From NCBI GenBank assembly GCA_010093515.1, contig MU001686.1:1-64000 (forward strand): a stretch of DNA of 64,000 nt, read 5' to 3'. This document shows positions 1-11,891 of the stretch, piece after piece; the stretch's first letter is position 1, and each line of letters starts with the position of its first letter. A program made the translations under genes and the position numbers. A model generated the notes under the pieces. It was not told the DNA's origin, made no database searches, and saw only the letters and a list, made by a program, of their open reading frames with translations. Source of the stretch: Lineolata rhizophorae (taxonomy: Eukaryota > Ascomycota > Dothideomycetes > Lineolatales > Lineolataceae).

Positions 1-896
1 GGGTGGAAAAATTGAGGGTTGAAGTTGGGGGACGCGTCAGGACGCGGGTGTGGGTCATACCCTGAGGGCGGGTCATACCCTGATAGGAACGGTTATCCTA
101 CCCTAAAATCGTAATACAAGCTAAGCCTACTATTCTTTGCTAACCTTATCTAGTAGCTATATCTTGGTACTACTACTTCAATCCTAGTCGTAGAGTAGAA
201 AACCCATCTCTATATACCTTTTTTTGTTTTCCTCTGCATATAATTTCTACTACTTCCCCTTATATACTTAACTCTTTCCTTTATTCACTTCTCCCCTTAA
301 CAACACAATAATATACTACCACTTTTATACCAAAAAAGTTCGCCTTGCTACTGTTTACTTATTATATATACTCTTTCACTCTCCTTTTCTCAAAAGCTGT
401 CTAGAAACCGTTGCTGCTTTACCAAGCCAAGATACGATGCTGTGAGAAAGCGAAGACGTAACTACCCGCTTTTCTTTTGTGCTGCTTCTAGGTAAAGTGT
501 TCTACCTTGCTATACTACTTGTCTTCTAGACGGTAATAATCTCGGAGCGTCGGCTTTTCAACGGCTTTTCAACGACTATCGGAGGTTCGGTATCGGCATA
601 AATCCGCGGGAGATAGCTCGCGTTCGCCTCGGGCGTTCGGACATTTATCGGAGAACTACTAAAGGACCCGCTTAGTGCCAGTTGCTAATCCAAACCCGTC
701 GACCACGATAGGGGTAAAGTGGACTATTCGGTTATTTATCGGAGCGTCTAATCATGCAAGCCAGCAGATGTGATGGGTTCAAATATCGTCGAGTCCCAAC
801 AGGCGGAAAGGGGGAAGACATCAAATCGAGCAACATTTTGTATCTTCCAAAACTTATACCTCAGCCTTGTAGAAGAACACCTCATTGCCTTCAATT
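1..896. other. intergenic, AT-rich and repeat-like, no gene seen
   Basis: No supportable gene. Bases 100-540 are rich in TA steps and short pyrimidine runs, as in old repeats decayed by C-to-T change (RIP-like), but I cannot name an element. Bases 540-760 are more GC-rich. Near 772-790 there is a GGTTCAAAT string resembling a pol III B box; I could not fold a tRNA around it. Confidence 0.5.
52..83. repeat. short direct repeat, 18-bp period
   Basis: The 14-base string GGGTCATACCCTGA occurs at 52-65 and again at 70-83. The GGGTCATACCC core is nearly self-complementary. It may belong to the end of a decayed element running off the left edge. Confidence 0.5.
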
Positions 897-2824
897 ATGG
901 GCCCGCATGAAGAAGAGCCAAAAGATGATTCGGCGTCCGAATCGACCAATGCGTCTGTTCCCGCCGATGGAAACCTTCATAGGTTCCAATCAATTGGGAG
1001 ATATTCTACGCGAGGGAGCCGCGTGGCTCCGCGAACCGCCGAAGATTTCGTCAACCTCCCATCACGAACGTTGAGCAATGGTGCGGCGTTGGAAGAGTAC
1101 ACTGAAGAAACCGCTGCCGGCGAGATTATTAGAGAGATAAAGTCGAGAGAGACTGGCCGGATCGAACGGTACGAGCTCGTTACTTGGAAGTTGCACGATC
1201 CCGAGAATCCAAAGAACTGGTCCAAGGCCTACAAATGGTATTGCACGATGGTCGTCGCGGCCACTTGTTTCGTGGTTGCCTTTAACAGTGCGGTTGTAAC
1301 TGCGGACATTGAAGACGTCGCGGAGACATTTCACGTGTCCGAGGAAGTAGCTTTGCTCAGTATCACGCTTTTTGTTGTTGGTTTTGGCATCGGTCAGTTT
1401 TCCGAATCAGACCCACCGGGGAAACAGCTGTGTGCGCTAACGATCCTCCAGGGCCGATGATCTTTGCGCCGCTCAGCGAAGTTCTAGGGCGTCGAATCAT
1501 TTACGCGTCTACGCTTCTCGTGGCGGTCATCTTTATCATTCCCGGGGCCGTTGCGAAAAACATCGCCACCCTACTAGTAGCCCGTACGATTGACGGCATT
1601 GCGTTCAGCGCTCCGATGACTCTTGTAGGTGGAACACTGGCTGACCTATGGAAGAACGAGGAGCGCGGTGTCCCGATGGCTGCTTTCAGTGCGGCTCCCT
1701 TCGTCGGTCCCGCCGTTGGGCCCTTGGCTGGCGGATTTCTCGCTGACAACTTGGGTTGGAGATGGTTGTACTGGCTTCAACTTATTCTCTCCGGTGCAGT
1801 CTATATCGCCATCACCTTTACCGTTCCGGAGACGTACGCTCCTACGCTTCTTGCGAGGCGCGCAAAAAAGATGAGAAAAGAGACCGGTGACGATCGGTAC
1901 GTCACCGAGCAGGATCTCGACATGCGTCCGATTGGGGAACGTCTTCGCCTATTCCTCATTCGGCCATTGCAATTGCTATTCCTCGAACTCATCGTCTTCT
2001 TGATTTCGGTGTACATGTCAGTCCTTTACGGTCTGCTGTACATGTTTTTCATAGCGTAAGTGCTCAGTTTGATCATCTGCAAAGCCTACACTAACACGTG
2101 AGCACGGGTAGGTATCCGGTCATCTACCAGGAAGGAAAAGGTTATTCGGCCAGCATAACCGGTCTCATGTTCATTCCAATCGCCGTCGGCGTTCTTCTTT
2201 CGGCGGCCTGCTCGCCGCTTGTCAACAAGCACTACCTCCACCTGGTCGAAAAGCACAACGGCAATCCTCCAGCGGAGGTTCGGTTGATTCCGATGATGGT
2301 GTCTTGTTGGTGCATCCCAATTGGCCTTTTCATCTTTGCTTGGACTTCGTACCCAGAGCTCTCATGGGTTGGACCTGCCTTGGGGGGCTTTCCTGTCGGT
2401 TTTGGGTTCATTTTCCTTTATAATTCGGCCAACAACTACCTAGGTATATCGTCACTTTCGCGTACGAAGTCATGGTGATAGACTAACAGCAACAGTTGAT
2501 TCATACCAACATCAAGCAGCATCTGCACTCGCTGCAAAAACGTTTCTTCGATCATTTTGGGGTGCCGGCGTGGTTCTGTTTACTATCCAAATGTAAGTCT
2601 AGCCTCGCTTCAACCAGCCGTCGGTCGTTGCTCACCGTCATCGTTAAAGGTATCATCGTCTCGGATACCAGTGGGCCAGCACACTGCTTGCATTCATCGG
2701 TTTAGCTTGCTGTGGGATCCCATTCCTATTTTATTTCAAAGGGGCGGCTATTCGTCGACGCTCGAAATTCGCCTACGACCCCGACGAAGAGAATTCGCCG
2801 CTAGATAAGGATGTTGCACACTAA
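897..2824 (+). CDS. MFS transporter, DHA1-type multidrug/polyamine proton antiporter
   Basis: Five exons: 897-1392, 1452-2055, 2112-2443, 2496-2592, 2650-2824, giving 567 aa. All four introns are GT-AG, 52-59 nt, and keep phase. The protein has a hydrophilic N-terminus of about 100 residues, then the usual 12 hydrophobic helices. Recognisable motifs are [14 protein letters not shown] across intron 1, the LGRR loop motif after TM2, and [10 protein letters not shown] (antiporter motif C) before WRWLYW. These place it in the fungal DHA1 drug:H+ antiporter group in the plasma membrane; the substrate cannot be read from sequence. I chose ATG 897 as the first Met of the open frame; Met codons upstream are out of frame. 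Its 3' end faces a zinc-finger gene. Confidence 0.88.
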
Positions 2825-3196
2825 TCGCCTGAGCAGCCTAGAAGGCGATAAAGGCAGGCATCTCCCATTTGCATATAGAGACGAAGTTCATCTGCATTTG
2901 CGGCGTTTTGTGTAAATAGGCAGGTGTTTGACAGACTGGAGATATTATCTGGTCATATTAAAGGTTCGTACAAGTGAGACTTAGCACGGACTGTTTGAGT
3001 TTGGACTTGTGTAATTTAAACAGAATAAATTCGTACCTAAAACTGCGATTTGCGAGGAGTACGCAGAGGTTCTTCTCTAGTTGGGGTTTTGGGACCACAA
3101 TAAAGTCGAATGTTATAAATGAAGACTTCTCACTGTAGCCATCGTTTGCGCGAAGACACGATAGAAATCTGTTACAGTTCGTAACGTCGTCTGTAA
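2825..3196. other. convergent 3' spacer
   Basis: Spacer between the convergent transporter and zinc-finger genes. It probably holds both 3' UTRs. No other feature seen. Confidence 0.5.
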
Positions 3197-4289
3197 CTAT
3201 GGAAAACCAAACTCCTGTTGTTCTATTTGACACAGCCACGAAAATGCTTTTTCCACCAAACGCGGGACGTTGTTTCCATCAATGGTCCTCTCAAGCGTCT
3301 GTCGCAGGGGGTCCACATGTCGCTCCGCCCAGCGGAAAAGCTGCGGGCTAAATTCCATGCCTTCCAGGTATCCGACGGAGTGTAGTTTCCCGATCCAGAA
3401 CGGCCTGACGTCGGGGCGACGGAGAAGATTCAAGACCGCGAGGCTGTTGTTCCAATCCTGTCTAGTCTTACCTTCATGCTCGAAGTGCCGCCCCACATGC
3501 CCACAGCGCGCATCCCAGTTGTCAAACAGCGATTCTTCGGCGAGGCAAAATCCGCAGCCCCAGAACTCGACAGCGGGCTCCACTCGTCGTCGGACCGAAG
3601 GCTGGTACGCACACTTGCATTCTACGCAGTTGTGCTTGGTCTTGTGGTGCTGGGCGAATCGCCAGTCGATGGCAAACCTTGCGTTGCAGCCCACGCTCGG
3701 GCACGTCCAGAAGTACTTGGGATTGTGTCGCTCGCTTTCGTGTCGCTTCCAGTCGCCAAATTTCAGGCAGTCTGTCTGGCAATAGGTGCACTGGAATTTC
3801 TTCTCTCGCTTTCGGTCCACGATCCGAGGCATGGCGGGTATTGCGGCCTTTGGGTGTCGTCCGGGAGGGGGTATGCTAGGAGCGGACGACTGTCTCGATC
3901 GCCGACGAGTCGGCTGGGCGGCAGGGACGCTCCCTCCGAAAGCGAGGGTTGGTGTGTTGGTCTGCGGGCCACAGACGATGGAAGAGCTCTCGGGATAAAA
4001 ATCACCAGGTCCAGTTGTGGCCAAGGGGATTGTTGAGTGCACCGAAAGCGCAAGAGACTCGGACGCGCTAGTGAAGCCTTTTTGCGGGACGCTGGTTAGC
4101 ATTGCATTTATCGTTGGAGGTTCTGTATGTGCTATCACCCTGAGCTGCCCGCAGCTGGTCCAACCACTGACAGACTTGATTGTTCGAATAGTCCATCACC
4201 GCGAAGAGGTGTTGCCGGACATGGGGAGGTATCTCCGGGGCCACTGATCCGGCGAGGAATCCATTCTCCCAATGCGTGATTGCAGACAT
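3197..4289 (-). CDS. C2H2 zinc-finger protein, putative transcription factor
   Basis: Two exons on the minus strand: 4289-4139 and 4077-3197, 343 aa. The 61-nt intron has donor GTGATA, branch GCTAAC and acceptor AAAAAG; an earlier CCAG lies too close to the branch and gives the wrong phase. Mid-protein are two C2H2-like fingers, C-x2-C-x12-H-x4-H beginning FQCTYC and C-x4-C-x12-H-x4-H beginning WTCPSVGC. They are followed by a WGCGFC segment and a GHVGRHFEHEGKTRQDW block. That order is typical of a large filamentous-fungal family of zinc-finger proteins of unknown target. The region before the fingers is Ser/Pro-rich and probably disordered. Nuclear role is inferred from the family. Confidence 0.75.
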
Positions 4290-5846
4290 CGGATCCAAGG
4301 CCCGGTCGGCGTGTCGTCAGATATTGATGTTCCAAGTGAACCAGCGAGAACGGGTTACGGGACGTCAGTCCGAGAACGAAGGATCAACCAAATGCTCTGA
4401 CTGGAGAGAGTAGGGTTCCTGAATGGCGTTCATCAGGTGGGAGCATCTTGCAGAGAGCGCTTGATGACTGCAAGTATTAGGTCGCTGGATCTGCAACGTC
4501 TGAATTGCCCAAGCCGCACTCGCTCGAGCGTTGTTATATAGGCAGTTTCTTGAGAGGCCACAACACGACGCTGAGTTGTCCGCAAGCCGATGTGTGAGGC
4601 TGCCGCGGTGCGGAAAAACTCTGATCTGCAGGAACAACTGTGAGGCATTCGAGCAGCGTCACGATCTGTCCGGAGGGAAGGGCTGCATGTGGTGAATCCG
4701 CTCGTGCGAATAGCAGCCGCGCGCGCAAGTCTACGTCGAGCTTAATGTTTGGGTAGGGACGCATGTTGGCGTTTTCTCCAGGGCTGACCCGCCAGACGGG
4801 CTCCTGTGCGATCTCGATCGCCAGCCTCCTCCCACGCCGACGCAGAGAATTTCTGCGTGCATGGGAGTCGAGATACCGGTGTATAGACAGGGAGTTCGAG
4901 GATGACGGAGTAAATGCAAGGCGCCGCCGATCACTCGTGGCCTTCGTTGCGTCGAGTGGGGCGCGACGACAGCTGGCCCTGCCGATCCAGCGCTGGAGCA
5001 GCCCAACTCCCGCCTCATTCGAGCGCTGGACACGTCAAGCACGCGCTACGGCAGCCCGTCCCCAGCCCGGGGCGCACCCCATCCAACCGTCCCTCTCCGC
5101 TCCCTAATGCCGGCGCCAGGCCTCTGACCGCGCGCTGCAAACGCGAGAAATCCGCAGAGGTCACACCCCGCTCGTGCGGGCGATTTCGTCGAGAGTCGCA
5201 TGACGAAAGGAGAGAGCAGGTCCGGGGCTTCTTCCGCCCCGGTGATTCCAACCTGCCTTGGAACGCCTCTTGCCGGTTCGATGCCGGCCCGGGCCGGCGA
5301 CAGCGACCGACCGTTCGTCCAGCGCTCGGGGAAGGGATTGGACACGAGCTCGCCGCGCCCCGTAACGTCCTTCGCCTGCGCATGGCCATGACGGGCTGCT
5401 GGGGCCCGCGCTGCGCTCCGCTTGGCTGCCGGCGGAGCAGCCGTATTGCGCGCTTCGCAAGGGGCAAACTGGACGCGCATCCTCATCGCCGGCGGAAAGT
5501 ACGCTTGCAGACGATGGGATTCTCGAGTGGAGTGAAGCTGTGCGACGGACGTCACGACGGCTGGAGGACACGGCGGCCACCCAGGGCCTCGGCTGTGGGC
5601 CCGGCACCGAGCGCGGGCCCTCGGCCGCTTCCGCCGACGCGTCGTTCCCCGCCTCCTGCCAACCCGCGGAGCCCGCGCCGTGTACGCCCGCGCCGTGTAC
5701 GCCCGCGCCGTGCGACTCTCGCCGTCTTCCTCCCGCACACCGGTGCTCCCGCGATGACGAGTGCCATGAGGCTCCAAATAGCCCCCAGGCCTGGTCACCT
5801 TGAAGTTTGACTTTCGCCGCGCTCGGTCCCTCCATTCCTGCCCGCC
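4290..5846. other. divergent intergenic region, GC-rich, no gene supported
   Basis: Region between the 5' ends of the zinc-finger gene and the racemase gene. Several long open frames exist on both strands at 4.9-5.8 kb, but their proteins are Arg/Pro/Ala-rich without motifs, as expected of GC-rich non-coding DNA. It probably holds both promoters. Confidence 0.5.
5672..5712. repeat. 15-bp minisatellite, about 2.7 copies
   Basis: The unit CCCGCGCCGTGTACG is repeated at 5672-5686 and 5687-5701 and partly from 5702 on. It lies about 150 bp upstream of the racemase start codon. Confidence 0.8.
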
Positions 5847-7177
5847 ATGGCTTTCCCGCCGCCGCTGTCCGACATCCGCGTGCTTGAATTCGCCGGCCTC
5901 GCGCCTGGTATGTCCCGCCCCGGCGTTCCGACCCAGACGAGGCGCTCGTCGTAACCGTTGCTTCAAAGGTCCCTTTGCCGGTCTCTTAATGGCCGACTTC
6001 GGCGCCACCGTCTTGCGCATCGATCGCCCCGTGCCCGGCGCCCATTCCTCGGACCCTCCGCCCCCAACGCCAGACCTGCTCGTCCGGCGCAAGTCTTCAA
6101 TCGCCGTCAACCTCAAGTCCGCCGCCGGAGCGGCCTTGGTCAAGTCTTTGATCCCGAGCGTTGACGTCGTGATCGATCCGTTCCGGCCCGGCGTGCTCGA
6201 GAGGCTCGGCCTCGGCCCGCGAGACCTCATGAAGCACAACCAACGCCTAGTCGTGGGCCGTGTGACGGGATTCCGACGCGACGGCAAATACAGCATGATG
6301 GCCGGCCATGACATTAACTATCTTGCCGTCTCGGGTGTGCTGTCCATGCTCGGACGAGCCGGGGACAAGCCCTACCCTCCGGCTAACATCTTGGGGGATT
6401 TTGCGGGCGGGGGAGCCATGTGTTTCATGGGCATTGTACTAGCGCTACTTACTCGCGAGAAAACCGGCATGGGCCAGGTCGTCGAGGCAAACATGGTAGA
6501 TGGAAGCGCGATGCTTGCCACAATGCCGAGGCTGGGGACGAAGACGAGGGCGTGGAACCAACCGCGTGGAAAGAACCAGTTGGACGGCGGAGCCCCCTGG
6601 TACGACACTTACGAAACCAAGGATGGGAGATACATGGCGGTGTAAGCTTTCCTGCTGCCCTGTGTCTGGTTGCCGAAATTGGGTTTGAGCTAAACGGGTA
6701 ACTCGCAGCGGTGCAATTGAACCTCAATTCTTCGCCGCTTTTCTGAAGGGGCTCTCGCTCAGCGAGTCCGACCTTCCAGGTGACCGCTGGGACTCTTCCA
6801 CCTGGCCGCAAATGCGCGATCTGTTTGCCGGTACGTTCGCCTCCAAAACTCGGGCCGAGTGGGAGGCTATATTCGACGGTACAGATGCTTGTTGCACGCC
6901 GGTGTTGACGCAAGCGGAACTGGAGGAAAGCGGGTTCGATCAAAGGCCTGCCGTGACCCTCCGAAACAGCCCGGCGCTCGCCATAATTGATGACGCGGAG
7001 AGGCCTGTCCTAGGCCAAGGTAATGGAGTGGACGGACAAGGCTGGAGCGAAAAAGGACTCAGCCCAGGGTGCGATGGCGAGGAATTGCTCGGTAGATGGA
7101 TGGGATGGTTCAAAGAACGCCAGTATAAGGTTGTTAATGGCGGTCTTGAGCTGACTCAGAAGCCGTCGCGGTTGTAA
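5847..7177 (+). CDS. CoA-transferase family III protein, alpha-methylacyl-CoA racemase
   Basis: Three exons: 5847-5907, 5969-6641, 6709-7177, 400 aa. Introns are GT-AG, 61 and 67 nt. The protein begins with the family III N-terminal pattern ([23 protein letters not shown]). It carries [11 protein letters not shown], which contains the active-site His, and [10 protein letters not shown], which contains the active-site Asp of alpha-methylacyl-CoA racemases. Family members epimerise 2-methyl-branched acyl-CoA esters for beta-oxidation in peroxisomes or mitochondria. The C-terminus (KPSRL) resembles a peroxisomal PTS1 tripeptide only loosely, so location is open. Length is normal for the family. 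A true CoA transferase of the same fold is the main alternative. Confidence 0.87.
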
Positions 7178-7311
7178 TTGTTCTTGGTGAGCTTTGCTTC
7201 ACGCTGTCGTGTCACAGTTTGGCCGGCGTACGTAGCACGATGATGCGAAACGTATATATATACTTTGCTGCTGAACACGGGATAAGCAGATGCATTAACA
7301 AGCCGTGCAGC

Positions 7312-8015
7312 TCAGAGACTCCGGTTAAAAATGCGTCTTGTAGCTCGACCGACGGGGAGAACAGCGACGCGGGCAAACCAAGGTGTGCACCATACGCTAA
7401 CAGCAAGCCGAATCGGCAGAAGTGCCTTTGTCACAGCCCAGGCTGTTGCAACTCTTTTCGGACGAGATTCAGTAATGAAACGTATAGGCTGGGGCAAACG
7501 GACGGAGACATACTCGACCACCACACGCACTCCGTTGTCGCCGGACCAAATTGCCTTCCCTTGCAGAACTTGCGAGCCATCCTCGGACAGCCAACCTTTG
7601 CGCCTGAAGTAGCGTCCAAACTTCTCGATCCCTTGTCGCACCCACTCACCTTCGGCAACCCACGGCGGAAGCCAGTCCGCATAATGAAAGCCGACGGCCA
7701 GGCCAACGAGAGGTACCACCGCTGTAATCTCGTGCAAGATGAGGAAGGCGGTCACATGGGAGACGGGCGCACTCATCACAGGTGCAACGAGTGGCCGGAG
7801 AAAGCGCGGGACTGTCGGACCGAACTATTAACACTTTGTTGTCAGCAGTTCGGGAGAACCGCCGTACGTCGAGAGCTTATCCTATGTACCCGCTCCTGGG
7901 ATTGGCCGGGGTTGTTGTGTAGACTTCCCCTGCGCGAAAGAGACAATCCTCCTCTAGGTGGGTTGCGTCTAAGGAGCTTCAACGCACGACTCGGACCTGG
8001 TGGCTTACACTGCAT
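7312..8015 (-). CDS. small mitochondrial membrane protein, Mrx11-like
   Basis: Three exons on the minus strand: 8015-7868, 7811-7514, 7453-7312, 195 aa. Introns are 56 nt (GTACGG donor) and 60 nt (GTATGT donor, TACTGA branch). Removing the second intron joins VVVE to VATAWAVTKALLP without the out-of-place residues between them. The first 55 residues are Arg-rich and lack acidic residues over the first 38, like a mitochondrial presequence. HEITAVVPLVGLAVGF and LLPIRLAVSVW are the likely membrane segments. From memory the block APVSHVTAFLILHEITA is conserved in ascomycetes in proteins related to yeast Mrx11 (YPL041C), linked to the mitochondrial gene-expression complex; I could not verify that match. 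Biochemical function is not known. Confidence 0.68.
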
Positions 8016-8790
8016 CGCGAAGTCTAGAAGCAAACCAACGAGACTCAGTATAAAAACATGGTAACAAAATATTGATATAGCTCCGTGATTGTACAGTCTC
8101 AGCTGATCGGTCTTGACTGGACATAAGTGAGGGTTTGTTTGTGGACTTGACGAAGGTAACAGAGGTCCTCTAAAAAAAGCGGTGCAAGGCCTATTCGGCA
8201 ATTCACGTGATCAAATCGCTAATCCCAGTCGAACAACCATCCAAGATGAGAAACCTCTGCTAACGATAAGTGACTAAATTTGCCGCGTACAAACTAGGCA
8301 GTATTAAACATAGTCGAATCAAGTTAGGCCAGCGCCTCACGTAGTGACGAACTCCATCGCCGTCCAGCCACCATGCCCCACTCACAGAACCTTCAATCTT
8401 ACTCCGAACTTCAGACCCTCCATTCCTCTATCCAGCACATGCTTTACCATCAGGATTCACCGCACAGATCACAACTGGGGAACGAGCCCCTGGAAGACCA
8501 AAGCACAAGCGCCATTCTCCGGCCCTCCCTGAAAAGGACTATCTATCAGAACAGAAGCTAACAAGACGCAATCTGAAGCATGCAGTAATGGGATGGAAGG
8601 AGAAATTGGCGCACGGCGTCACCGCTGAACAATAATAAGCACATCGCCCCCTATTTGGAATCATTGCACACATCCGGAAGCTACTCGTTGCCCATAGAAA
8701 TACCCTTCCAGTTCGACCCGAGGCCGTGGCTCATCAAGCATTCGCGCTTGCTTGCTGTTCGCCTAACCGAGGAACAGTCGTAGCAACGGT
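8016..8790. other. intergenic between the mitochondrial protein and vps1
   Basis: Holds the promoter of the minus-strand mitochondrial protein and the 3' flank of vps1. A 62-codon ORF at 8373-8561 on the plus strand starts in a good context (CCACCATGCC) but has no recognisable motif. Confidence 0.5.
8203..8210. promoter_or_regulatory. TCACGTGA E-box palindrome
   Basis: TCACGTGA, followed by TC, lies 188 bp upstream of the start codon of the Mrx11-like gene. The core matches the Cbf1 site RTCACRTG only if one flanking base is ignored. Binding is inferred. Confidence 0.45.
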
Positions 8791-11275
8791 TTACTGGACC
8801 TGGTTGACAATTTCACTAGCTCGCGACAGGCTCTCGACCATCTGTTGGCAGTCTTTCCGCCGGCGAATCGTGTATTCGCTCTCCTTGAGCAGCTCGTCCA
8901 GCTCTTCGGTGCGATACATGTTCTCCAACAGCTCGCGCTGCATCTCTTCTTTGGTGAATCTGCAATCCCGGTTAGGCAAATGCGAACATCAACGACAAAC
9001 TCTAGAGAATAACGTACTGAACAAGCGTCAACATGATTGCCTTTGGTACCATGTCAATCATCGTGCGGCGGACAATGTTATAATACGAGGTGATGAGCAG
9101 CTCTATAATTATATTAGTATCCACATATGCGGGAGTGATTTTGCTGATATCCTTACTAATGACCTCTACCTCCTGCACCTCCTTCTCAGACAAAGTGCCC
9201 GAAGCCTTCAGCGTTGGTGGCGGTGCTTCCATGGCAGCCATCTTTTTCTTGTTCTTGCTGGCAAAAAAGCTGCCGAAGAAGCCTGAGTTTCCACCGTCAT
9301 CTAGCGAGGGGCTAGCCGCGCGCGGCGGCACTGCCGGCGGCAAGGGCTTGCCAGTCTTAGGATCGACCTGAGTAGGCTTGGCCGAATTATGGCGTTCATG
9401 CACAATAGCCATCGCTCGCGAGCCATTGATAAAGTCTGGGTGCCCAGTGTTGACGTAGCAGGCTTCCATGGCTACAAGGTCCCGAACAAGTTTGTTGGTC
9501 GGATCCATAACCTTTTTGAAGAAGGAAATAACCACTTGGTGAAACTTCTCCTTCAGGGCAGGGTACCGACGGAACATGGGCTTCTGGAGCAGCTGCGCCA
9601 AAATGCGGACAAGCTCATCGTACACCAGCGAAACACACTTAAGACTGGGCTCCTCCAGGCGTTTGATCTGTTGCTTCACGACAAGTTCGAAGGCCGTCGT
9701 GCCGACAAACAGTGCGGGTGAGGAGCCTGAGGAATTGACGAGTATCGTGCGAATGTCGATATCCTTGACTTGGTCAAACGGATCCACCGCTTTTACGCCA
9801 TTAGCATACAGTTCGTGGAAGACAAAGCTGATACGCGCGCCGCCGGACAGCTCGATGCTCGAAAGCTCTTGATTGTTCCCTTCCAGCACGGTGCGATACT
9901 CGTTCGAAAACTCCGTAATCATGTTGAGTATAATGTTGGCACTGTTGCCTAGCATCGAATCGCCCAAAGTGTCGAGCTCAGCTTTGTACTTCTGCAACGA
10001 GGAGGAGATTCGTGCCTTGATATCCGGGAGCGTTTGCTTAATGTGCATCATAAGAATCTACGACGATGGCTAAGTTAGCTTCATCCACTCTAAACCAACC
10101 GCGGGCCAAAATGAACGTACAAGATTAAGCTTTCTCGCCAGATAAGGCGTGCCGCAGTACGAACTCTTATTCCTATACGCCTTGTGGTTTTCGAAGAAAT
10201 TTTTCTCTGCCTCTAGGGCATATGCTATAGCCCTCTTGTTCTCGATGTCGCGCTGGCCGCGGTTCACCACCGGCACGTATCCGAGTCGGAGCGGGATGAT
10301 GCGGCCCGCGAGGATATCGACGACATCCGTGCCTTCGTCCATGAGATCAACCTTGGTCAGCACACCGATTGTCCGCTGCCCTTCCGGATCAACTTCACGC
10401 GCCAGCTTCAAACCGTCGGAGTTGGCCAGATCGGTGTTGGCCGCTGTAACGGCAAGTATTATAGCGTTGGGTTTGCTGATCTGTTTGAGCACCATCTCGC
10501 GAATCTGTCTCTCGATATCTTTTGGCTGGTCGCCCACGGGAACTTTTGTTAGCCCGGGCAGGTCAACGAGCGTCAGTGTAAGGACATTGGGAGAGTAGAT
10601 GCGGAGGTTGATCGGGGCGGGGGAGATGCCCGCATTGCGACCAGTCTTGGACTCGGTCTCGCGCACGATCTCTTCGCGAATCTGGTTGAAGTCGTGGAAC
10701 TTCTTGCCCGGAATGTGCAGGAACTCGCCCCACTCGTCGGCGTTTGCCTCGGCGTCGTTCGACTTTTTGACTTCCTCTTTAACGCCGTTGGGTTGACCGC
10801 CCGGCTTCCTGTTGATCAGTTGCAGGATCAACGGTCGCCTCGTCACGATACCGGTTCCTCGAGGAAGACTGCGAACGGCCAGTCAGCATCTACTCTATCC
10901 TAGTGCGGGCGCTTCAGCTATCGAGTAAGGTGGGCGGCGCCTCACAAGTCACGGCCAACGATGTTTTCCAGCACCGAACTCTTGCCGCTCGATTGCGATC
11001 CGACGACGGCTATCTGGGGTAGGTCGATCGGATTGTGCACCTAGTAAAGAAACGCGGTCAACAGGGTATTCTCCAGTCGAGCAGCTCCGGTGCCTGAAGG
11101 CTAGGGGGCCAGCATACTCCGACTGTCGTGAAAACATCCTGCAGCTTATTGACGAGGGTAATAAGCGTCGGGTCGTTCACGTTTATGCTAAGGAATAGAA
11201 TGTCAGCGTGCTTGGAGAACTTGAGGTCGCAGGTGTCGCCGGGAACTCATACGCAGTTGGGTTGACGGATGCCAT
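8791..11275 (-). CDS. vps1: Vps1-type dynamin GTPase
   Basis: Seven exons on the minus strand: 11275-11253, 11187-11118, 11040-10946, 10868-10121, 10057-9157, 9102-9018, 8959-8791, 696 aa. All introns are GT-AG, 54-77 nt, and phases agree. Residues 45-53 are the dynamin P-loop [22 protein letters not shown] is switch [10 protein letters not shown] is switch II and [11 protein letters not shown] is the G4 region. The middle (stalk) domain and the C-terminal GTPase effector domain ([16 protein letters not shown]) follow, without a PH or proline-rich domain, as in Vps1/Dnm1. The [15 protein letters not shown] start and the length match Vps1, which acts in Golgi/endosome-to-vacuole traffic, vacuole fission and peroxisome division. 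The coding part of exon 1 is only 23 nt. Confidence 0.93.
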
Positions 11276-11891
11276 CGCTGGCAAACGGCTGGATGACGGT
11301 CGTTCAGGAAAAGGGCGTGGGCGGCGGCGGGGCCGGATGGGCAACGGCGTTTACGGCGACGAGCTGCGACGAGAAGCGGCGAAGGCAAAGAAGATACCGC
11401 TCGCGGAGGAAAGCTAGAAACCAGCGGACAAGACGGGGGGACTATCGTGGGTATCTGGAGGGCGAAAGGGACGGCAGCGGCCGCGCTGGCGCACTTGCGA
11501 CCCCAGGCACGGGTGCGGTCACAGGCGACGTCCGTGCGGCGCGCGCTGTGGCTTGCGAGCTGTGGCAAGTGACGCCCCGGCCGACACTCGTCCCGCCAAG
11601 CGTCCGTCGCCGCGTGGCCCACGAGACGCCGACTCACCGCCGCCAGGCACCACAATTCTTCTCCCCGTCATTGCTCCACGCCTCTCGAGGCGCAGCCCTC
11701 GCTTGCGCGAATAGTTGGATACACTCCGCTATGTAGATGCCTGCCTACTGTAACATGCCGGCCACCGACCGCATACGACCGCAACCCGTCCCGGAACACG
11801 ACCCATGCTCGCGATGATGAATACATACAGCATAAAGAAAGTTCGCAGGCTGCTCTTGACCATTGAAACCCTCCGCGGCAACAAGTACCTT
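11276..11891. other. vps1 upstream region / vma1 3' flank
   Basis: GC-rich at 11.28-11.65 kb. It should contain the vps1 promoter and leader and the vma1 3' UTR. Open frames here have no motifs. Confidence 0.5.

Noticed and set aside
754-800. B-box-like GGTTCAAAT suggesting a tRNA or SINE
   Set aside because: No cloverleaf could be formed and no convincing A box at the right distance.
4914-5810. 298-codon plus-strand frame upstream of the racemase
   Set aside because: Low-complexity basic product, no motif, overlaps other open frames in a GC-rich region.
5046-6314. 422-codon minus-strand open frame overlapping the racemase
   Set aside because: Arg/Gly/Pro-rich without motifs, antisense to a well-supported spliced gene; expected from high GC.
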